DNA of 64,000 nucleotides from Prodigiosinella confusarubida (GCF_002847015.1 NZ_CP025085.1:2976001-3040000); one strand, 5' to 3'; shown: positions 52,951 to 63,422, counted from the stretch's first letter. The notes: a model not told the origin generated them from the sequence alone. Program-made: numbers and translations.

Positions 52951-53889
52951 ATGTCACGCTACGATCTGATAGCTCGAATGAATACCTGTTTTACCACTCT
53001 GGAATATCATTTGACGGAAATGGTTTCTCTATTTTCTGGTTTCCAGTTACTGGCGGGGAACGTTTTTGTTTTACCAGACATTCCAAAAGGTAAAGAACAT
53101 GACCCAATAACCCAGATAACCGTAACCCCATTGATGGGTTCTGCGGCTTGCCAACTGGGATTGGCGCATTTCCAACGTTTGTTTATCCACCATCACGCAG
53201 AATCAATTAGCAGTAAAGCTGCCATTCGCTTGCCAGGAGCGTTGTGCTTTTCCGTCGATCATCAACAATATCTGCAAGCCTATCAGCTGATTGACACCAT
53301 CAATGCGCTGAAAAAAGAGCTGGAACACATGATTACCGTTGAATCCGGGTTGGAACCGGAACAACGCTTTGATTTCGTGCATACCCACTTACGAGGGTTA
53401 ATCACATTAAGCGTTTATCGAACCATTACGCTGATTACCAACCCCACCTCCGTGCGTTTTGGCTGGGCCAACAAAAATATTATCAAGAACATCAGCCGGG
53501 ATGAACTACTGGAAAAATTAGAAAAAAGCCTAAAAACCGGCCGTAGTATGGCCCCGTATAGCAAAACACAATGGTCAGAGTTACTGGAACAGGAAATAGC
53601 GGATGTTAAACGCCTGCCAGAACAGGCGACACTGAAAATAAAGCGACCAGTAAAGGTTCAGCCTATTGCCAGAGTCTGGTATCAAGAGCAACAAAAACAG
53701 GTACAACATCCCTGTCCATCGCCATTGATTGTGCTTTGTCAGCACGAGTACGGCGACTCAAGACCAACGCTCGGAGAATTGAAGGATTACGATGTAGATA
53801 ACATTCAGTACAAACACAAACCCAAGGCAAAAGCGCTGCGTCTACTTATCCCCCGCCTGCACCTGTATACCGATGAAGGAATATCATGA
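52951..53889 (+). CDS. tus: replication terminus site-binding protein Tus
   Basis: A 312-residue protein colinear with E. coli Tus. Shared segments are RYDLIARMNT, SSKAAIRLPGALCFSVD, RFGWANKNIIKNISRDELLEKLEKSLK and KIKRPVKVQPIARVWYQEQQKQVQH. The C-terminus is LRLLIPRLHLY. The pocket that locks the flipped cytosine in E. coli (Phe and His in RFDFVHTHLRGL) is conserved. It binds Ter sites and blocks DnaB-driven forks from one side. The fumC-side neighbour is displaced by an inserted transporter/ROK pair. Confidence 0.95.
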   Translation: MSRYDLIARMNTCFTTLEYHLTEMVSLFSGFQLLAGNVFVLPDIPKGKEHDPITQITVTPLMGSAACQLGLAHFQRLFIHHHAESISSKAAIRLPGALCFSVDHQQYLQAYQLIDTINALKKELEHMITVESGLEPEQRFDFVHTHLRGLITLSVYRTITLITNPTSVRFGWANKNIIKNISRDELLEKLEKSLKTGRSMAPYSKTQWSELLEQEIADVKRLPEQATLKIKRPVKVQPIARVWYQEQQKQVQHPCPSPLIVLCQHEYGDSRPTLGELKDYDVDNIQYKHKPKAKALRLLIPRLHLYTDEGIS

Positions 53890-53922
53890 CGGCGATATAT
53901 TCACGTTACCGGAAGGATATTA

Positions 53923-53953
53923 GGGTCTGACGTTCAGTGGAACGAAAACTCAC
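53923..53953. mobile_element. solo Tn3-family terminal inverted repeat remnant
   Basis: The bases from GGGTCTGACG to AACGAAAACTCAC match the outer part of the 38-bp Tn3 terminal repeat with a single mismatch over 31 bp (T for C after GACG). The inner few bases diverge. No transposase, resolvase or second repeat was found nearby. It is 33 bp after tus, just before the inserted MFS/ROK genes. Confidence 0.75.
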
Positions 53954-54011
53954 CATCTGGGCAAGCTGTCTCTAACTAAGTTTGTACTTGCAGTCCGATA
54001 TGCGAAAAAAA

Positions 54012-55184
54012 TTAATATTTCAACTTATAAGCACCGAACGTAATGATCAAGAACGCCGCCGCGACGGAGGAGAATGCAACGTACAAGCTAGAGAAATGAG
54101 CGATAAAACCGATCAGCGCCGGGCCACCGAGTATACCTAGGTAACCAAGCGTGGCGACCATTGCGACCGACATGTTCACCGGCATTACTTTCTCCTGACC
54201 AACAAGAGTAAATAACACTGGTGCGATATTTGCCACACCAACGCCGACCAGTGCAAAACCACATATTGGTAGGATCCACCCCGGTAACAGCACCACCATC
54301 AGATAACCGGCAATCCCCAGAATACCGCCGACAACCAGCACTCGCTTACGCCCGAGTGCGCTGACAATCGCATCGCCGGTGAAACGCATCAACGACATGA
54401 CAATCGCAAACACAGCAAAGCCCCAACCTGCATATTCAAGCGCCAGACCTCGCTCGCTGGCCAGGAATACGCCACTCCAGTCGAGCACTGCGCCTTCGGC
54501 CATGAAACATATCATCATCATGACCGCCATCAGTATCAGGCGAAAATTCGGTCTGGCCTTCGGCTGTCCTTCCGCGCTATCCTCCTCATGCGCGCCGAAT
54601 GGCAACAGGCTGCGGAGTGAATATGCTGTCCCTAAGATGACCAGCGCGACAACAAAAAATGTACTGCCTTGCGGCGTAACGCCTGAACTCAGAAGCAATG
54701 AGCCACCGCCAGCTCCGACAATCCCGCCGACGCTCCACAGACAGTGAAAACCAGACATCAACGGTTTACCCGCCGCCTGCTCCACCATTGTCCCCTGCAC
54801 ATTGACCGCGACATCCGCCAGCCCGATGCCCATTCCGAAAATAAATAGGCTCATCGCCAACAGCCAGATATCGCTGAACGTCGCCAACAACGGTAACGTC
54901 AGGCAATACATCACGACCGCAGCGATGATCACATTACGGCAACCAAAGTGACCGATGATCTTTCCCGAACCCAGCATCGAGAGCAATGAACCTGCGCCGA
55001 GACACAGCAACAATAACCCCAGCTCGCCTGCTTCAGCATGGGTACGCAACTGCGCGTAAGGAACTAGCGCACCCCACAAGCCCATCGCCATGCCGGTGAC
55101 AAAAAATATCGTCCGTGTGGCAACCCGCCTGACCGATGCTCCGGTGCCAGCCGGTATATTTTCAAGTTCTGATGACTGTGACAA
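54012..55184 (-). CDS. MFS transporter, YbjJ-like
   Basis: A 390-residue major-facilitator protein of the YbjJ/FucP-like branch with about twelve spans (ITRTIFFVTGMAMGLWGALVPYAQLR-type start, FIFGMGIGLADVAVNVQG). It lies between tus and fumC, where E. coli has no such gene. It shares direction with the ROK regulator 98 bp upstream, which probably controls it. The substrate is unknown, probably a sugar or related compound. Confidence 0.82.
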   Translation of the reverse strand: MSQSSELENIPAGTGASVRRVATRTIFFVTGMAMGLWGALVPYAQLRTHAEAGELGLLLLCLGAGSLLSMLGSGKIIGHFGCRNVIIAAVVMYCLTLPLLATFSDIWLLAMSLFIFGMGIGLADVAVNVQGTMVEQAAGKPLMSGFHCLWSVGGIVGAGGGSLLLSSGVTPQGSTFFVVALVILGTAYSLRSLLPFGAHEEDSAEGQPKARPNFRLILMAVMMMICFMAEGAVLDWSGVFLASERGLALEYAGWGFAVFAIVMSLMRFTGDAIVSALGRKRVLVVGGILGIAGYLMVVLLPGWILPICGFALVGVGVANIAPVLFTLVGQEKVMPVNMSVAMVATLGYLGILGGPALIGFIAHFSSLYVAFSSVAAAFLIITFGAYKLKY

Positions 55185-55282
55185 AACGTTATCCTATTAA
55201 GAGAAAATACAGTTATTAAAAGTCTTTTATTAATTAATGAGTATATCGACGTGAATGAACGGAAGTCAATGCGCGCGGCGCA

Positions 55283-56281
55283 TTAAACGCCGAAGGCGAC
55301 GTGCCGATTGTAATTGTTTAAGGTCAGTTCGGTGATGCCTTGCAGATAATCCTGGCGCATCGAAGGACGGTAGGTCAATGTGGGCATATGTTGCACAGGG
55401 ATATGCATATGGCAGCGCTGAAGCAACTGGGGAATCAGCGCTTCACCGATTTTCCGGCCTGAAAGTGCAATGGTCACCGGGTTGATGATGGCAGCAAGCG
55501 AGACGATCACTTTCGCCATTTCATCGGCAACCGGCAGCTTATCCATATCTTTAAATGGCAGATTCGACACTTCCCCGGCAAACTGGCTGGCACCATGTAA
55601 TACTTGGCCGTTAATCACCATTCCGCACCCGAGACAAGGGACATCTGGTTTAAAAATATAGGCCACAGGTGCTGTGACACCGTCACAACTGCTGCGATAA
55701 AATCCATACACAGTATAGTTCATGTCGTTATCCGCCTGCACGTAAACGCCGAACCGCTCCCACAACTGTTGCTCTAGCGCAACACCGGCAAATGCGCTGA
55801 TATCACAGGTAGCTACTGACCCCTTTACCACTACGCCCGGCAACCCGACCCCCAGCGCTTTGATACTGGGATACTTCACCAGCAGGCTGGCAATCTGCTG
55901 ATAAAACGTCTCAAGCACCAGTGGCAAAAAACGGACTTCGCCCTGCGCCAGACTTCCCCCCGTCGCCGAATTCACCGACCAGATAATTTGCGCCGCCGCA
56001 TCGCTGCCCTGTGCATATAGGCTCAGGACCGAGAAGTAATCAGGGTTATAGGCATAACGCTGCGCAGGCCGTCCACCGCGAGAGACTTCCTGCCCTAGCG
56101 CCAGCACTTCGCCGCTAAGGCTCAGTTCATTGAGCACCGCACCACACGTCGCGATACTCAACCCCGTCATCACCGCCAACTCAGCCTTCGTCGCCGAACC
56201 CAGTGACTTCAATGCATCAGTGACCAGCACTACATTGTTTATCTTCATTTCACGGGTTGTACGGTTTAAGGGAGTAATCAT
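55283..56281 (-). CDS. ROK-family transcriptional regulator
   Basis: A 332-residue protein. The N-terminal HTH is SATKAELAVMTGLSIATCGAVLNELSLSG and is followed by a ROK-like domain (GVGLPGVVVKG, then ADNDMNYTVYGFY and HGASQFAGEVSNLPF). The canonical ROK zinc cluster CxCGxxGC is reduced to PCLGCGM, so it may be a sugar-sensing repressor without the full zinc site. It probably regulates the downstream MFS gene. A matS-like 13-mer lies at 55674-55686. An internal ATG at 56248 is an alternative start. Confidence 0.82.
   Translation of the reverse strand: MITPLNRTTREMKINNVVLVTDALKSLGSATKAELAVMTGLSIATCGAVLNELSLSGEVLALGQEVSRGGRPAQRYAYNPDYFSVLSLYAQGSDAAAQIIWSVNSATGGSLAQGEVRFLPLVLETFYQQIASLLVKYPSIKALGVGLPGVVVKGSVATCDISAFAGVALEQQLWERFGVYVQADNDMNYTVYGFYRSSCDGVTAPVAYIFKPDVPCLGCGMVINGQVLHGASQFAGEVSNLPFKDMDKLPVADEMAKVIVSLAAIINPVTIALSGRKIGEALIPQLLQRCHMHIPVQHMPTLTYRPSMRQDYLQGITELTLNNYNRHVAFGV
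55674..55686. other. matS-like MatP-binding site
   Basis: GTGACACCGTCAC fits the matS consensus exactly. It lies inside the ROK regulator gene. Confidence 0.7.
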
Positions 56282-56412
56282 GGTGTCTCGGGTGCTTGAG
56301 GAAATCTGTGCAATTTAGCATAGTCTACCTTGAATAACGCGCAACTGCATGTTTACAAATAGAAATGGTACAACTGACACCACTTACCGGCGGGTCAGCT
56401 TCAGCATGACCT

Positions 56413-57816
56413 CTATGATTTCAATTTCAGGCTACCGACCATATCTTCGGGACGAACCCATTGTTCAAACTGTTCATCGGTCAGATAACCTAACTTCAGT
56501 GCAGAAGCCTTTAATGTTAGCCCTTCCTTATGGGCTTTTTTCGCAATTTCTGCGGCTTTATCGTAGCCAATATGCGTATTTAACGCCGTAACCAGCATCA
56601 GTGAATCATTCAGTAACTGCGTAATTCTGTCTCTGTTCGGCTCTATACCCACCGCACAATGCACATTAAAGCTGTTCATCCCATCGGCCAGTAAACGAAC
56701 CGATTGCAGAAAATTATGAATAATCATTGGCCGGAAGACATTGAGCTCAAAATTACCGGCAGCGCCCCCCATATTAACGGCGACATCGTTCCCCATGACC
56801 TGACAACAAAGCATCGTCATGGCTTCGCACTGAGTGGGGTTGACTTTACCAGGCATAATTGAGCTTCCTGGTTCATTTTCCGGAATGCGTAATTCACCAA
56901 TACCGCAGCGGGGGCCAGAAGATAGCCAGCGCACATCATTGGCAATTTTCATCAGCGAGGCAGCCAATCCTTTCAGTGCGCCATGTCCATGAACCAAAGC
57001 GTCGCAGCTTGACAGGGCTTCGAATTTATTCGGTGCAGTCACAAAAGGATGCCCTGTCAGTTCGGCCAACTCGGCTGCCACTCGAGTGGCATATTCCGGA
57101 TGGGTATTCAGTCCGGTTCCCACAGCAGTTCCTCCCAGAGCCAACTCGCACAAATGGGGAATGCTGTTCTCAATATGCCGGTGACTATGTTGTAGCATGG
57201 CGACCCAGCCAGAAATCTCCTGCCCCAGAGTTAACGGAGTGGCATCCTGTAAATGCGTACGGCCAATTTTCACAATGTTGCTAAACTGCCCGACTTTGGT
57301 GGTCAGCGTCTGTTGTAATGTTCGTAATGCCGGGAGCAAATGTTCAGTTAGCGCAATAACCGCCGCCACATGCATCGCCGTAGGGAAGACATCATTGGAA
57401 CTCTGGCTCTTGTTAACGTCATCATTTGGATGCACCAACCGGCTATTGCCCCGCTCACCGCCCAGTAATTCGCTAGCCCGGTTAGCCAGGACTTCATTCA
57501 TATTCATGTTGGTCTGGGTCCCGGAACCGGTCTGCCAGATGGCCAAAGGAAATTCGCCAGCATGGTCTCCAGCCAGCACTTCATCAGTGGCCTGAATGAT
57601 GGCCTTCCCACGCGCCTCCGGTAGTAGTCCCAGATCAACATTGACTTTCGCCGCCGATCGCTTGATTTGAGCCAGTGCATACAGCAATGCTTGTGGCATT
57701 TTTTCTTCGGAAATACGGAAATGTTCTAAAGATCGCTGTGTCTGCGCACCCCATAGCCGTTCAGAAGGCACTGTTATTGATCCCATAGAATCGTTCTCGA
57801 TACGTGTAGCTACCAT
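56413..57816 (-). CDS. fumC: fumarate hydratase class II
   Basis: A 467-residue, iron-independent fumarase colinear with E. coli FumC. Visible are [38 protein letters not shown], and the superfamily signature [16 protein letters not shown] with the catalytic Ser loop. It interconverts fumarate and malate in the TCA cycle. It is divergent from manA. E. coli fumA, normally between fumC and manA, is absent here. Confidence 0.95.
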   Translation of the reverse strand: MVATRIENDSMGSITVPSERLWGAQTQRSLEHFRISEEKMPQALLYALAQIKRSAAKVNVDLGLLPEARGKAIIQATDEVLAGDHAGEFPLAIWQTGSGTQTNMNMNEVLANRASELLGGERGNSRLVHPNDDVNKSQSSNDVFPTAMHVAAVIALTEHLLPALRTLQQTLTTKVGQFSNIVKIGRTHLQDATPLTLGQEISGWVAMLQHSHRHIENSIPHLCELALGGTAVGTGLNTHPEYATRVAAELAELTGHPFVTAPNKFEALSSCDALVHGHGALKGLAASLMKIANDVRWLSSGPRCGIGELRIPENEPGSSIMPGKVNPTQCEAMTMLCCQVMGNDVAVNMGGAAGNFELNVFRPMIIHNFLQSVRLLADGMNSFNVHCAVGIEPNRDRITQLLNDSLMLVTALNTHIGYDKAAEIAKKAHKEGLTLKASALKLGYLTDEQFEQWVRPEDMVGSLKLKS

Positions 57817-57992
57817 TATTTTCCCCTTGGATAACGCGTTGATCGAATAGCAGAATCACCGTTACATCGTCTGGTATCGCGGCACATAAAGCATTACCAT
57901 GATTGCAAACTGAAGTAGTTAATTAATACTCTCTTATTATTAACCATTTTCATCATAAAAATTAACAATCCTTTTAATGGCAGGAATCCGTT

Positions 57993-59177
57993 ATGCAAAG
58001 AATGCTTAATCGCATCCAACACTATGCCTGGGGCAGTAAATGTGCATTAACAGAGAAATATGGAATTGATAACCCTGATAATTTGCCCATGGCCGAGTTA
58101 TGGATGGGTGCCCACCCCAAGAGCAGTTCCTGCCTGGTTGATGAACAAGGACAACAACACAACCTGCGAGAGGTGATAGCCCAAGATTTAACCGGCCATT
58201 TAGGGGCGGCGGTAGCACAACGATTCGGGGAACTCCCTTTTCTCTTTAAAGTGTTGTGTGCAGCCCAACCACTTTCCATTCAGGTTCACCCCAGTAAAAC
58301 AGCGTCCGAATTAGGGTTTTCTCGTGAGAATGCGGAGGGTATTCCTTTAGATGCGGCAGAAAGAAATTATAAAGATGCCAACCATAAACCAGAGTTAGTA
58401 TTTGCGCTGACGCCGTTTCTGGCTATCAACGGCTTTAGAGATTTGTCTGAAATTGCCACCCTGCTACAGCCAGTCGCCAACGCACATCCCGCCATCACGA
58501 CCTTTTTGGGTCAGCCGGATGGCAAGAACTTGTCCATATTATTCGCCAACCTGCTGAGTATGGACGGAGAGCAAAAAGAAAATGCGATTGGCGTACTAAA
58601 GAATGTATTAAAGAACCGGAACGACGGCCCCTGGGCGGCCATTCATTACATTATTCAGTTCTATCCAGATGATAGTGGTTTATTTTCACCACTATTGCTG
58701 AATGTGGTCACGTTGCAACCGGGTGAAGCAATGTTCTTATTCGCAGAAACACCTCATGCCTATTTGCAAGGCGTAGCATTAGAGGTGATGGCCAACTCCG
58801 ATAATGTGTTACGTGCCGGTCTGACGCCCAAATATATTGATATTCCCGAATTACTGGCTAATGTGAAATTTGAACCCAAGCCCGCTGACAAATTACTTAC
58901 GGTGCCAATCAAACACGGTAATGAACTTGATTTCCCTGTTCCGGTCGATGACTTTGCTTTTTCTCTGCATTATCTTGCCGATGAGGCACACGCGTTGACT
59001 CAGGATAGCGCGGCGATTGTCTTTTGTATGGATGGAGAGGCGGTATTGGAAAAAGGCCGCCAGCAAGTCGTACTTCACCCGGGTGAATCGTGTTTTATCC
59101 CGGCTTATGAATCTCCAGTTCAGGTTCGGGGACAAGGATGCATTGCACGCGTCTATAATAAGTCATTAACTGCCTGA
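57993..59177 (+). CDS. manA: mannose-6-phosphate isomerase, class I
   Basis: A 394-residue type I phosphomannose isomerase. Zinc ligands are in LSIQVHPSKT, NHKPELVFAL and ETPHAYLQGVALEVMANSDNVLRAG. It converts mannose-6-phosphate and fructose-6-phosphate, supplying GDP-mannose and allowing mannose use. It is divergent from fumC and followed by ydgA, as in E. coli. Confidence 0.94.
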   Translation: MQRMLNRIQHYAWGSKCALTEKYGIDNPDNLPMAELWMGAHPKSSSCLVDEQGQQHNLREVIAQDLTGHLGAAVAQRFGELPFLFKVLCAAQPLSIQVHPSKTASELGFSRENAEGIPLDAAERNYKDANHKPELVFALTPFLAINGFRDLSEIATLLQPVANAHPAITTFLGQPDGKNLSILFANLLSMDGEQKENAIGVLKNVLKNRNDGPWAAIHYIIQFYPDDSGLFSPLLLNVVTLQPGEAMFLFAETPHAYLQGVALEVMANSDNVLRAGLTPKYIDIPELLANVKFEPKPADKLLTVPIKHGNELDFPVPVDDFAFSLHYLADEAHALTQDSAAIVFCMDGEAVLEKGRQQVVLHPGESCFIPAYESPVQVRGQGCIARVYNKSLTA

Positions 59178-59258
59178 TGTTACTCATCTCCAATTGCATG
59201 CATACCCTGGGTATGACAGGTATATTGCACAAAAATCGACTAAAAGGATGTATATAAA

Positions 59259-60797
59259 GTGACAAAAAAATCATTAGTGGCCGCTGGGATTATTGTTGCG
59301 CTTGGTGCCGTCTGGACAGGAGCGTCCTGGTTCACAGGAAAGCAAATAGAAAAAAATGTCGCTAAATTTACCGTCGACATCAATGCCCGGTTGAAAGAAG
59401 CTTACCCGAATGCCGGGTTAACTGTTGTTTATCAAGATTACCAGCGTGGCATATTCAGCAGTCACCTGACGTATGTACTGCAATCTGACGGATCCGCTAA
59501 TGGCCATCAACTCTTATCCGCCAGTGATAAAGTGATATTTAATGAAACTATTTCTCATGGCCCATTTCCACTGGCACAGATTAAAAAATTCAATCTGATG
59601 CCGGCCATGGCATCAGTACACAGTGAACTGGCGAACAGTGATCCCCTGAAATCGTTATTTAAATTAACCAAGAATAAGCCATTCGTCACCGCAGAAACCC
59701 GAGTTGCCTACAATGGAGATACCCGCTCTGAAATTGTATTGATACCAGTCGATTACCAAAGCGAAGAACAGAAGTTTTCTTTCAGCGGCGCAACAGTAGA
59801 GGCCGATATCAGCCACGATTTGCGAGCAGCTCACGCTGTAGGAACAGTCAGTGGACTGACGATTGAGAAGAAAAACCCGTGGGGACAGACAGAAACACTG
59901 AGTATTCAGGGATTGGCGCTAAACAGCGATACACACAAAGGCAAGTTTGATATCAATCTGGGTGATGGGAAAATTGTGCTAAAGAGTATGGAGCTGCAAG
60001 TTCAAGGTGGCGCTCCGGTCACTATCAACAATTTTGTGGTATCCAGCCATATAACAGAAGATCAAACCAATATAGCGGGTCAACTGGCATTGGGTATCGA
60101 TTCCCTCATTCTGCGCGATCAAAATCTGGGGTCAGCCAAGATGAACATCAGCTACGACAGATTTGACGGATTGGGTGTGAAACAATTCGCTGAAGATTAC
60201 CAGAAAAAAGCCGAAGAGCTGATGCAGGTCGACCTGGATCCTGAAACATATCAGCAGCAGATTGCCATGTTGGTACTTCAGCATCTTCCTCAGTTGCTTA
60301 AGGGCAATCCCAGCATAAAAATTTCACCTGTCAGTTGGAAAAACGCCAAAGGGGAAAGTACATTTACCCTATCTCTGGATCTGACCGATCCATTGAAAAC
60401 AGACACAGCCCCTCAATCTCAACTGTCTGATGAAGAGGCCATTTTCCGCAAATCAGTCAAAAATCTGGATGCGAAATTAAATGTGCCGATAGATATGCTG
60501 ACAGAATTAATGGTTCAGGTTGCGCCAAAAACGTCAACCGATGAAGAAAAGAAACAGCTCGAAGCCATGGCCCGCCAGCAAGCGCAACTCATGGCCAGTC
60601 TGGGTCAGATGAGCCAGGTAACCGTAACCAAAAACAACGCCATTACCAGCTCACTGCAATACAGTGATGGTATGGTAACCTTTAATAATCAAAAGATCCC
60701 GCTGGCTAAATTTATTGCCCCACTCATCACGCAGCCGGAAGGAAATAACATAGAAGAACAGACGCCCAACGCTCAGAAAAAACCCGTAACACAATAA
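59259..60797 (+). CDS. ydgA: YdgA-like membrane-anchored protein (DUF945)
   Basis: A 512-residue protein with an uncleaved N-terminal anchor (SLVAAGIIVALGAVWTGASWFTG) and a large periplasmic beta-rich body. The end (KNNAITSSLQYSDGMVTFNNQKIPL) is typical of DUF945/YdgA. The start is GTG with AAGGAT upstream. It follows manA, as in E. coli. Proposed roles concern the envelope, but the function is not established. Confidence 0.88.
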   Translation: MTKKSLVAAGIIVALGAVWTGASWFTGKQIEKNVAKFTVDINARLKEAYPNAGLTVVYQDYQRGIFSSHLTYVLQSDGSANGHQLLSASDKVIFNETISHGPFPLAQIKKFNLMPAMASVHSELANSDPLKSLFKLTKNKPFVTAETRVAYNGDTRSEIVLIPVDYQSEEQKFSFSGATVEADISHDLRAAHAVGTVSGLTIEKKNPWGQTETLSIQGLALNSDTHKGKFDINLGDGKIVLKSMELQVQGGAPVTINNFVVSSHITEDQTNIAGQLALGIDSLILRDQNLGSAKMNISYDRFDGLGVKQFAEDYQKKAEELMQVDLDPETYQQQIAMLVLQHLPQLLKGNPSIKISPVSWKNAKGESTFTLSLDLTDPLKTDTAPQSQLSDEEAIFRKSVKNLDAKLNVPIDMLTELMVQVAPKTSTDEEKKQLEAMARQQAQLMASLGQMSQVTVTKNNAITSSLQYSDGMVTFNNQKIPLAKFIAPLITQPEGNNIEEQTPNAQKKPVTQ

Positions 60798-60808
60798 CCA
60801 TCTGATTG

Positions 60809-60838
60809 CCCCCGTGAACTGACTTTCACGGGGGTTGC
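60809..60838 (+). terminator. Rho-independent terminator of ydgA
   Basis: A 10-bp stem CCCCCGTGAA/TTCACGGGGG with a 6-base loop is followed by TTGCTTT. Confidence 0.8.
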
Positions 60839-60961
60839 TTTAAGTAATATCTACGTAGTGATACCCACTTTTTTCCCAACAAATGGTAATTCGGTGGTGT
60901 TTGTTCTTATACTGCACAGTAATTCACTGCCAATTGATTTTATTGATAACAAGAGTAAAAA

Positions 60962-61975
60962 ATGATTGATCCGCATATCCCTTTGACGGATATCCACCGC
61001 CATCTTGATGGCAACATCCGCCCACAAACTATTCTTGAACTGGGACGTCAATTCAATATTGACTTGCCGGGAAATACCCTGGAATCACTACTCCCACATG
61101 TTCAGGTTACTGACACTGAACCCAATTTACTGAGTTTTCTGCAAAAGCTGGACTGGGGCGTATCCGTGCTGGGGTCGTTGGATGCCTGCCGACGAGTCGC
61201 TTACGAGAACGTTGAAGATGCGTTGCGCGCCGGTCTGGATTACGCCGAACTACGCTTTTCTCCATATTACATGGCGATGAACCACCAATTACCCATTGAA
61301 GGTGTAGTTGAAGCGATCATCGATGGCGTCGCTGCCGGTTGCCGCGATAATAATCATGACATCATGATCCGTTTGATTGGCATCATGAGCCGCACTTTTG
61401 GCACTCAGGCCTGTCAACAAGAGCTGAGTGCCCTGTTAGCGCATAAAGACCATATTATTGCACTCGATCTGGCGGGTGATGAACTGGGTTTCCCTGGCGA
61501 GTTGTTCACCCCCCATTTTAATCAGGCGCGAGATGCCGGTTGGCATATCACGGTACATGCCGGTGAAGCCGCTGGCCCGGAGAGCATCTGGCAAGCGATT
61601 AATCAATTGGGCGCGGAACGTATTGGTCATGGCGTGGCGGCTATCATTGATACATCACTGATGAAGTATATGGCTGAATATCAGATAGGCATTGAATCCT
61701 GTCTGACATCAAACCTGCAAACCAGTACCGTAAACTCGTTGGCAGAACATCCACTGGCGCATTTCCTGCATCATGGCATCCCGGCTACCATCAATACCGA
61801 TGACCCCGCTGTTCAGGGAATTGATATTGCCCATGAATACCAGATTGCGGCACCACTGGCAGGCCTTTCACCAGAAGATATTCGCCAGGCACAAGAAAAT
61901 GGTCTCAGCGTGGCGTTCATTACCGACCAGGAAAAACTACAGATCCGTCATCGGGTTCAGCAGCGGCAAGCATAA
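60962..61975 (+). CDS. add: adenosine deaminase
   Basis: A 337-residue metal-dependent deaminase with the zinc HxH in [22 protein letters not shown]-type segment [23 protein letters not shown], and [12 protein letters not shown] with the catalytic Asp. It deaminates adenosine and deoxyadenosine to inosine compounds in purine salvage. It ends in a hairpin shared with the convergent gene. Confidence 0.95.
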   Translation: MIDPHIPLTDIHRHLDGNIRPQTILELGRQFNIDLPGNTLESLLPHVQVTDTEPNLLSFLQKLDWGVSVLGSLDACRRVAYENVEDALRAGLDYAELRFSPYYMAMNHQLPIEGVVEAIIDGVAAGCRDNNHDIMIRLIGIMSRTFGTQACQQELSALLAHKDHIIALDLAGDELGFPGELFTPHFNQARDAGWHITVHAGEAAGPESIWQAINQLGAERIGHGVAAIIDTSLMKYMAEYQIGIESCLTSNLQTSTVNSLAEHPLAHFLHHGIPATINTDDPAVQGIDIAHEYQIAAPLAGLSPEDIRQAQENGLSVAFITDQEKLQIRHRVQQRQA

Positions 61976-61991
61976 ACCATATTGAGCATAA

Positions 61992-62025
61992 AAAAAGGCA
62001 GGGACTTCAGTTACCTGCCTTTTTA
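61992..62025. terminator. bidirectional terminator between add and the NTF2-like gene
   Basis: AAAAAGGCAGG/CCTGCCTTTTT form an 11-bp stem around an 11-base loop, with A- and T-runs on both sides. It can therefore act for both convergent genes. Confidence 0.85.
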
Positions 62026-62055
62026 TTTAGAACCGAATGCCAATGGGGTAAAGCA

Positions 62056-62514
62056 TCAATCTTTCGGAACAAGAGATGAATGGTGGCTGGTGATCAGCCA
62101 TTCCTTACCATCCCAACCATAAGTGAAAGTGTAACGCGCCCTAGCCTGTGATTTATCACCAAACGTGAAGGTATAGTTCCCAGTATCCAGTGCCTCATTA
62201 CACCCTACTCTGATCGTGCGGCTGTCAATATGCCCTACTGGTTTGTCATGCAAGAAGTGTTCAAAATAATCGATTCGTTCTGCTGAATTCTTCCGTGCTC
62301 TAGACGACAGCGTCGGTAACAGAACCGCATCAGCGGCATAATTGGCATTGACCTTTTTCGCATTACCCGTTTTTAAAGACTGATTCCAGCGATCGAATAA
62401 TCCGGCAATGGTGTTCTGATCAGTTTGCACACACTGTACAGACTCAGTGGCATAAGCAGATGAACCCGCGATAACACCTGATATTGCCAATAGCAAAAAT
62501 GTATTCTTGAACAT
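62056..62514 (-). CDS. secreted SgcJ/EcaC (NTF2-like) family protein
   Basis: A 152-residue protein with a signal peptide ending SSAYA|TES. The NTF2-like fold is visible: IAGLFDRWNQSLKTGNAKKVNANYAADAVLLPTLS, then RYTFTYGWDGKEWLITSHHSS. This is the CaMKII-association/SgcJ group of small periplasmic proteins without an agreed function. The ATG at 62514 with GGGGGTG upstream is preferred. It lies 29 bp after the F-ATPase gamma gene on the same strand, so it may be co-transcribed. Confidence 0.75.
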   Translation of the reverse strand: MFKNTFLLLAISGVIAGSSAYATESVQCVQTDQNTIAGLFDRWNQSLKTGNAKKVNANYAADAVLLPTLSSRARKNSAERIDYFEHFLHDKPVGHIDSRTIRVGCNEALDTGNYTFTFGDKSQARARYTFTYGWDGKEWLITSHHSSLVPKD

Positions 62515-62543
62515 AACACCCCCATTATTTTCAGGTGAATGGA

Positions 62544-63422
62544 TCACCGGTCATAAGCCCCAAAACCAGAAACAACGTCGAACAACTCTTCGTCGATAGC
62601 ACTCTGACGCAATCGGTGAAAATCACTGCTCAGCGTTTCTAAAATCTCACCAATATTTTTTTCTGCACGTTGCATTGCCGTCAAACGGCAGATATTTTCA
62701 CTGGCCAGTGATTCCGCGCACGCACGGAACAAAGAAACAAAAAAATACTCTCGCACAAATGCAAACATGGTTCGTGCAATATCCGGCATTACCTCTGGCA
62801 AGTTATTAGATGGCCAGTGACGACTGGCCATCTCACGGTACCATTCGTCATCCAGTGGCAATAAACGCTGACAGATCGGTTCACTGATAGCCCCTGAAAT
62901 AGAGCGATTGTAAAACAGGTAAACAGGGCCAATTTCTCCCCGAGTTCGCCAACTTTCCATTTCAAGCAAAACATGTCCGACCAGTGATGTGATCGCACCG
63001 ATCGAATTAGGTAACTGAAAGTTTGCCCCAACGCTGAGCTCGCTGTTGGCCAGACGAGCCTTGATTCGCTCCCCAACGGCCCAGACTATTTTCCGTCCAG
63101 GCAATTTTCCCAGCGTCTCGACAGCGAACTCAACAAGAAGATCATTGAACTGGCCAACCAGCCCCTGATCTGAACCGAAAATCACCGCGCCGATGGCACC
63201 TTCACTTTCGCGGTTTAACTGACCGGTAACAGCGGGATGCTGCTGCTGACAGCAAGCAAGAAGGCCGAGTTGTATTGTTCGATTATAGTCATCCAATGAG
63301 CGTACGGCATTCTCATACTGGCTGATACTCGACGCCGCCATGGCTTTCATTGTGCGTACCACAGATTCGAGATCAGTCGCAGTGCCAATCTTGTGATGCA
63401 GGCTGACGGTGGTATTACTCAA
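62544..63422 (-). CDS. atpG: N-type F-ATPase gamma subunit
   Basis: A 292-residue gamma subunit. The N-terminal helix is [22 protein letters not shown] and the C-terminal helix is [42 protein letters not shown]. It diverges from housekeeping AtpG and fits the laterally spread N-ATPase operons, in which gamma follows alpha as the last gene. The start is a TTG with AAGGAGG, overlapping the alpha stop. Such enzymes are proposed to pump Na+ or H+ by ATP hydrolysis. Confidence 0.85.
   Translation of the reverse strand: MSNTTVSLHHKIGTATDLESVVRTMKAMAASSISQYENAVRSLDDYNRTIQLGLLACCQQQHPAVTGQLNRESEGAIGAVIFGSDQGLVGQFNDLLVEFAVETLGKLPGRKIVWAVGERIKARLANSELSVGANFQLPNSIGAITSLVGHVLLEMESWRTRGEIGPVYLFYNRSISGAISEPICQRLLPLDDEWYREMASRHWPSNNLPEVMPDIARTMFAFVREYFFVSLFRACAESLASENICRLTAMQRAEKNIGEILETLSSDFHRLRQSAIDEELFDVVSGFGAYDR

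Noticed and set aside
53923-53953. Cloning-vector contamination (the repeat resembles sequence beside bla in pBR322-type plasmids)
   Set aside because: The vector sequence there is itself the Tn3 end. The match stops at the repeat, has a base change, and is flanked by native genes, so a natural Tn3-type end is more likely.
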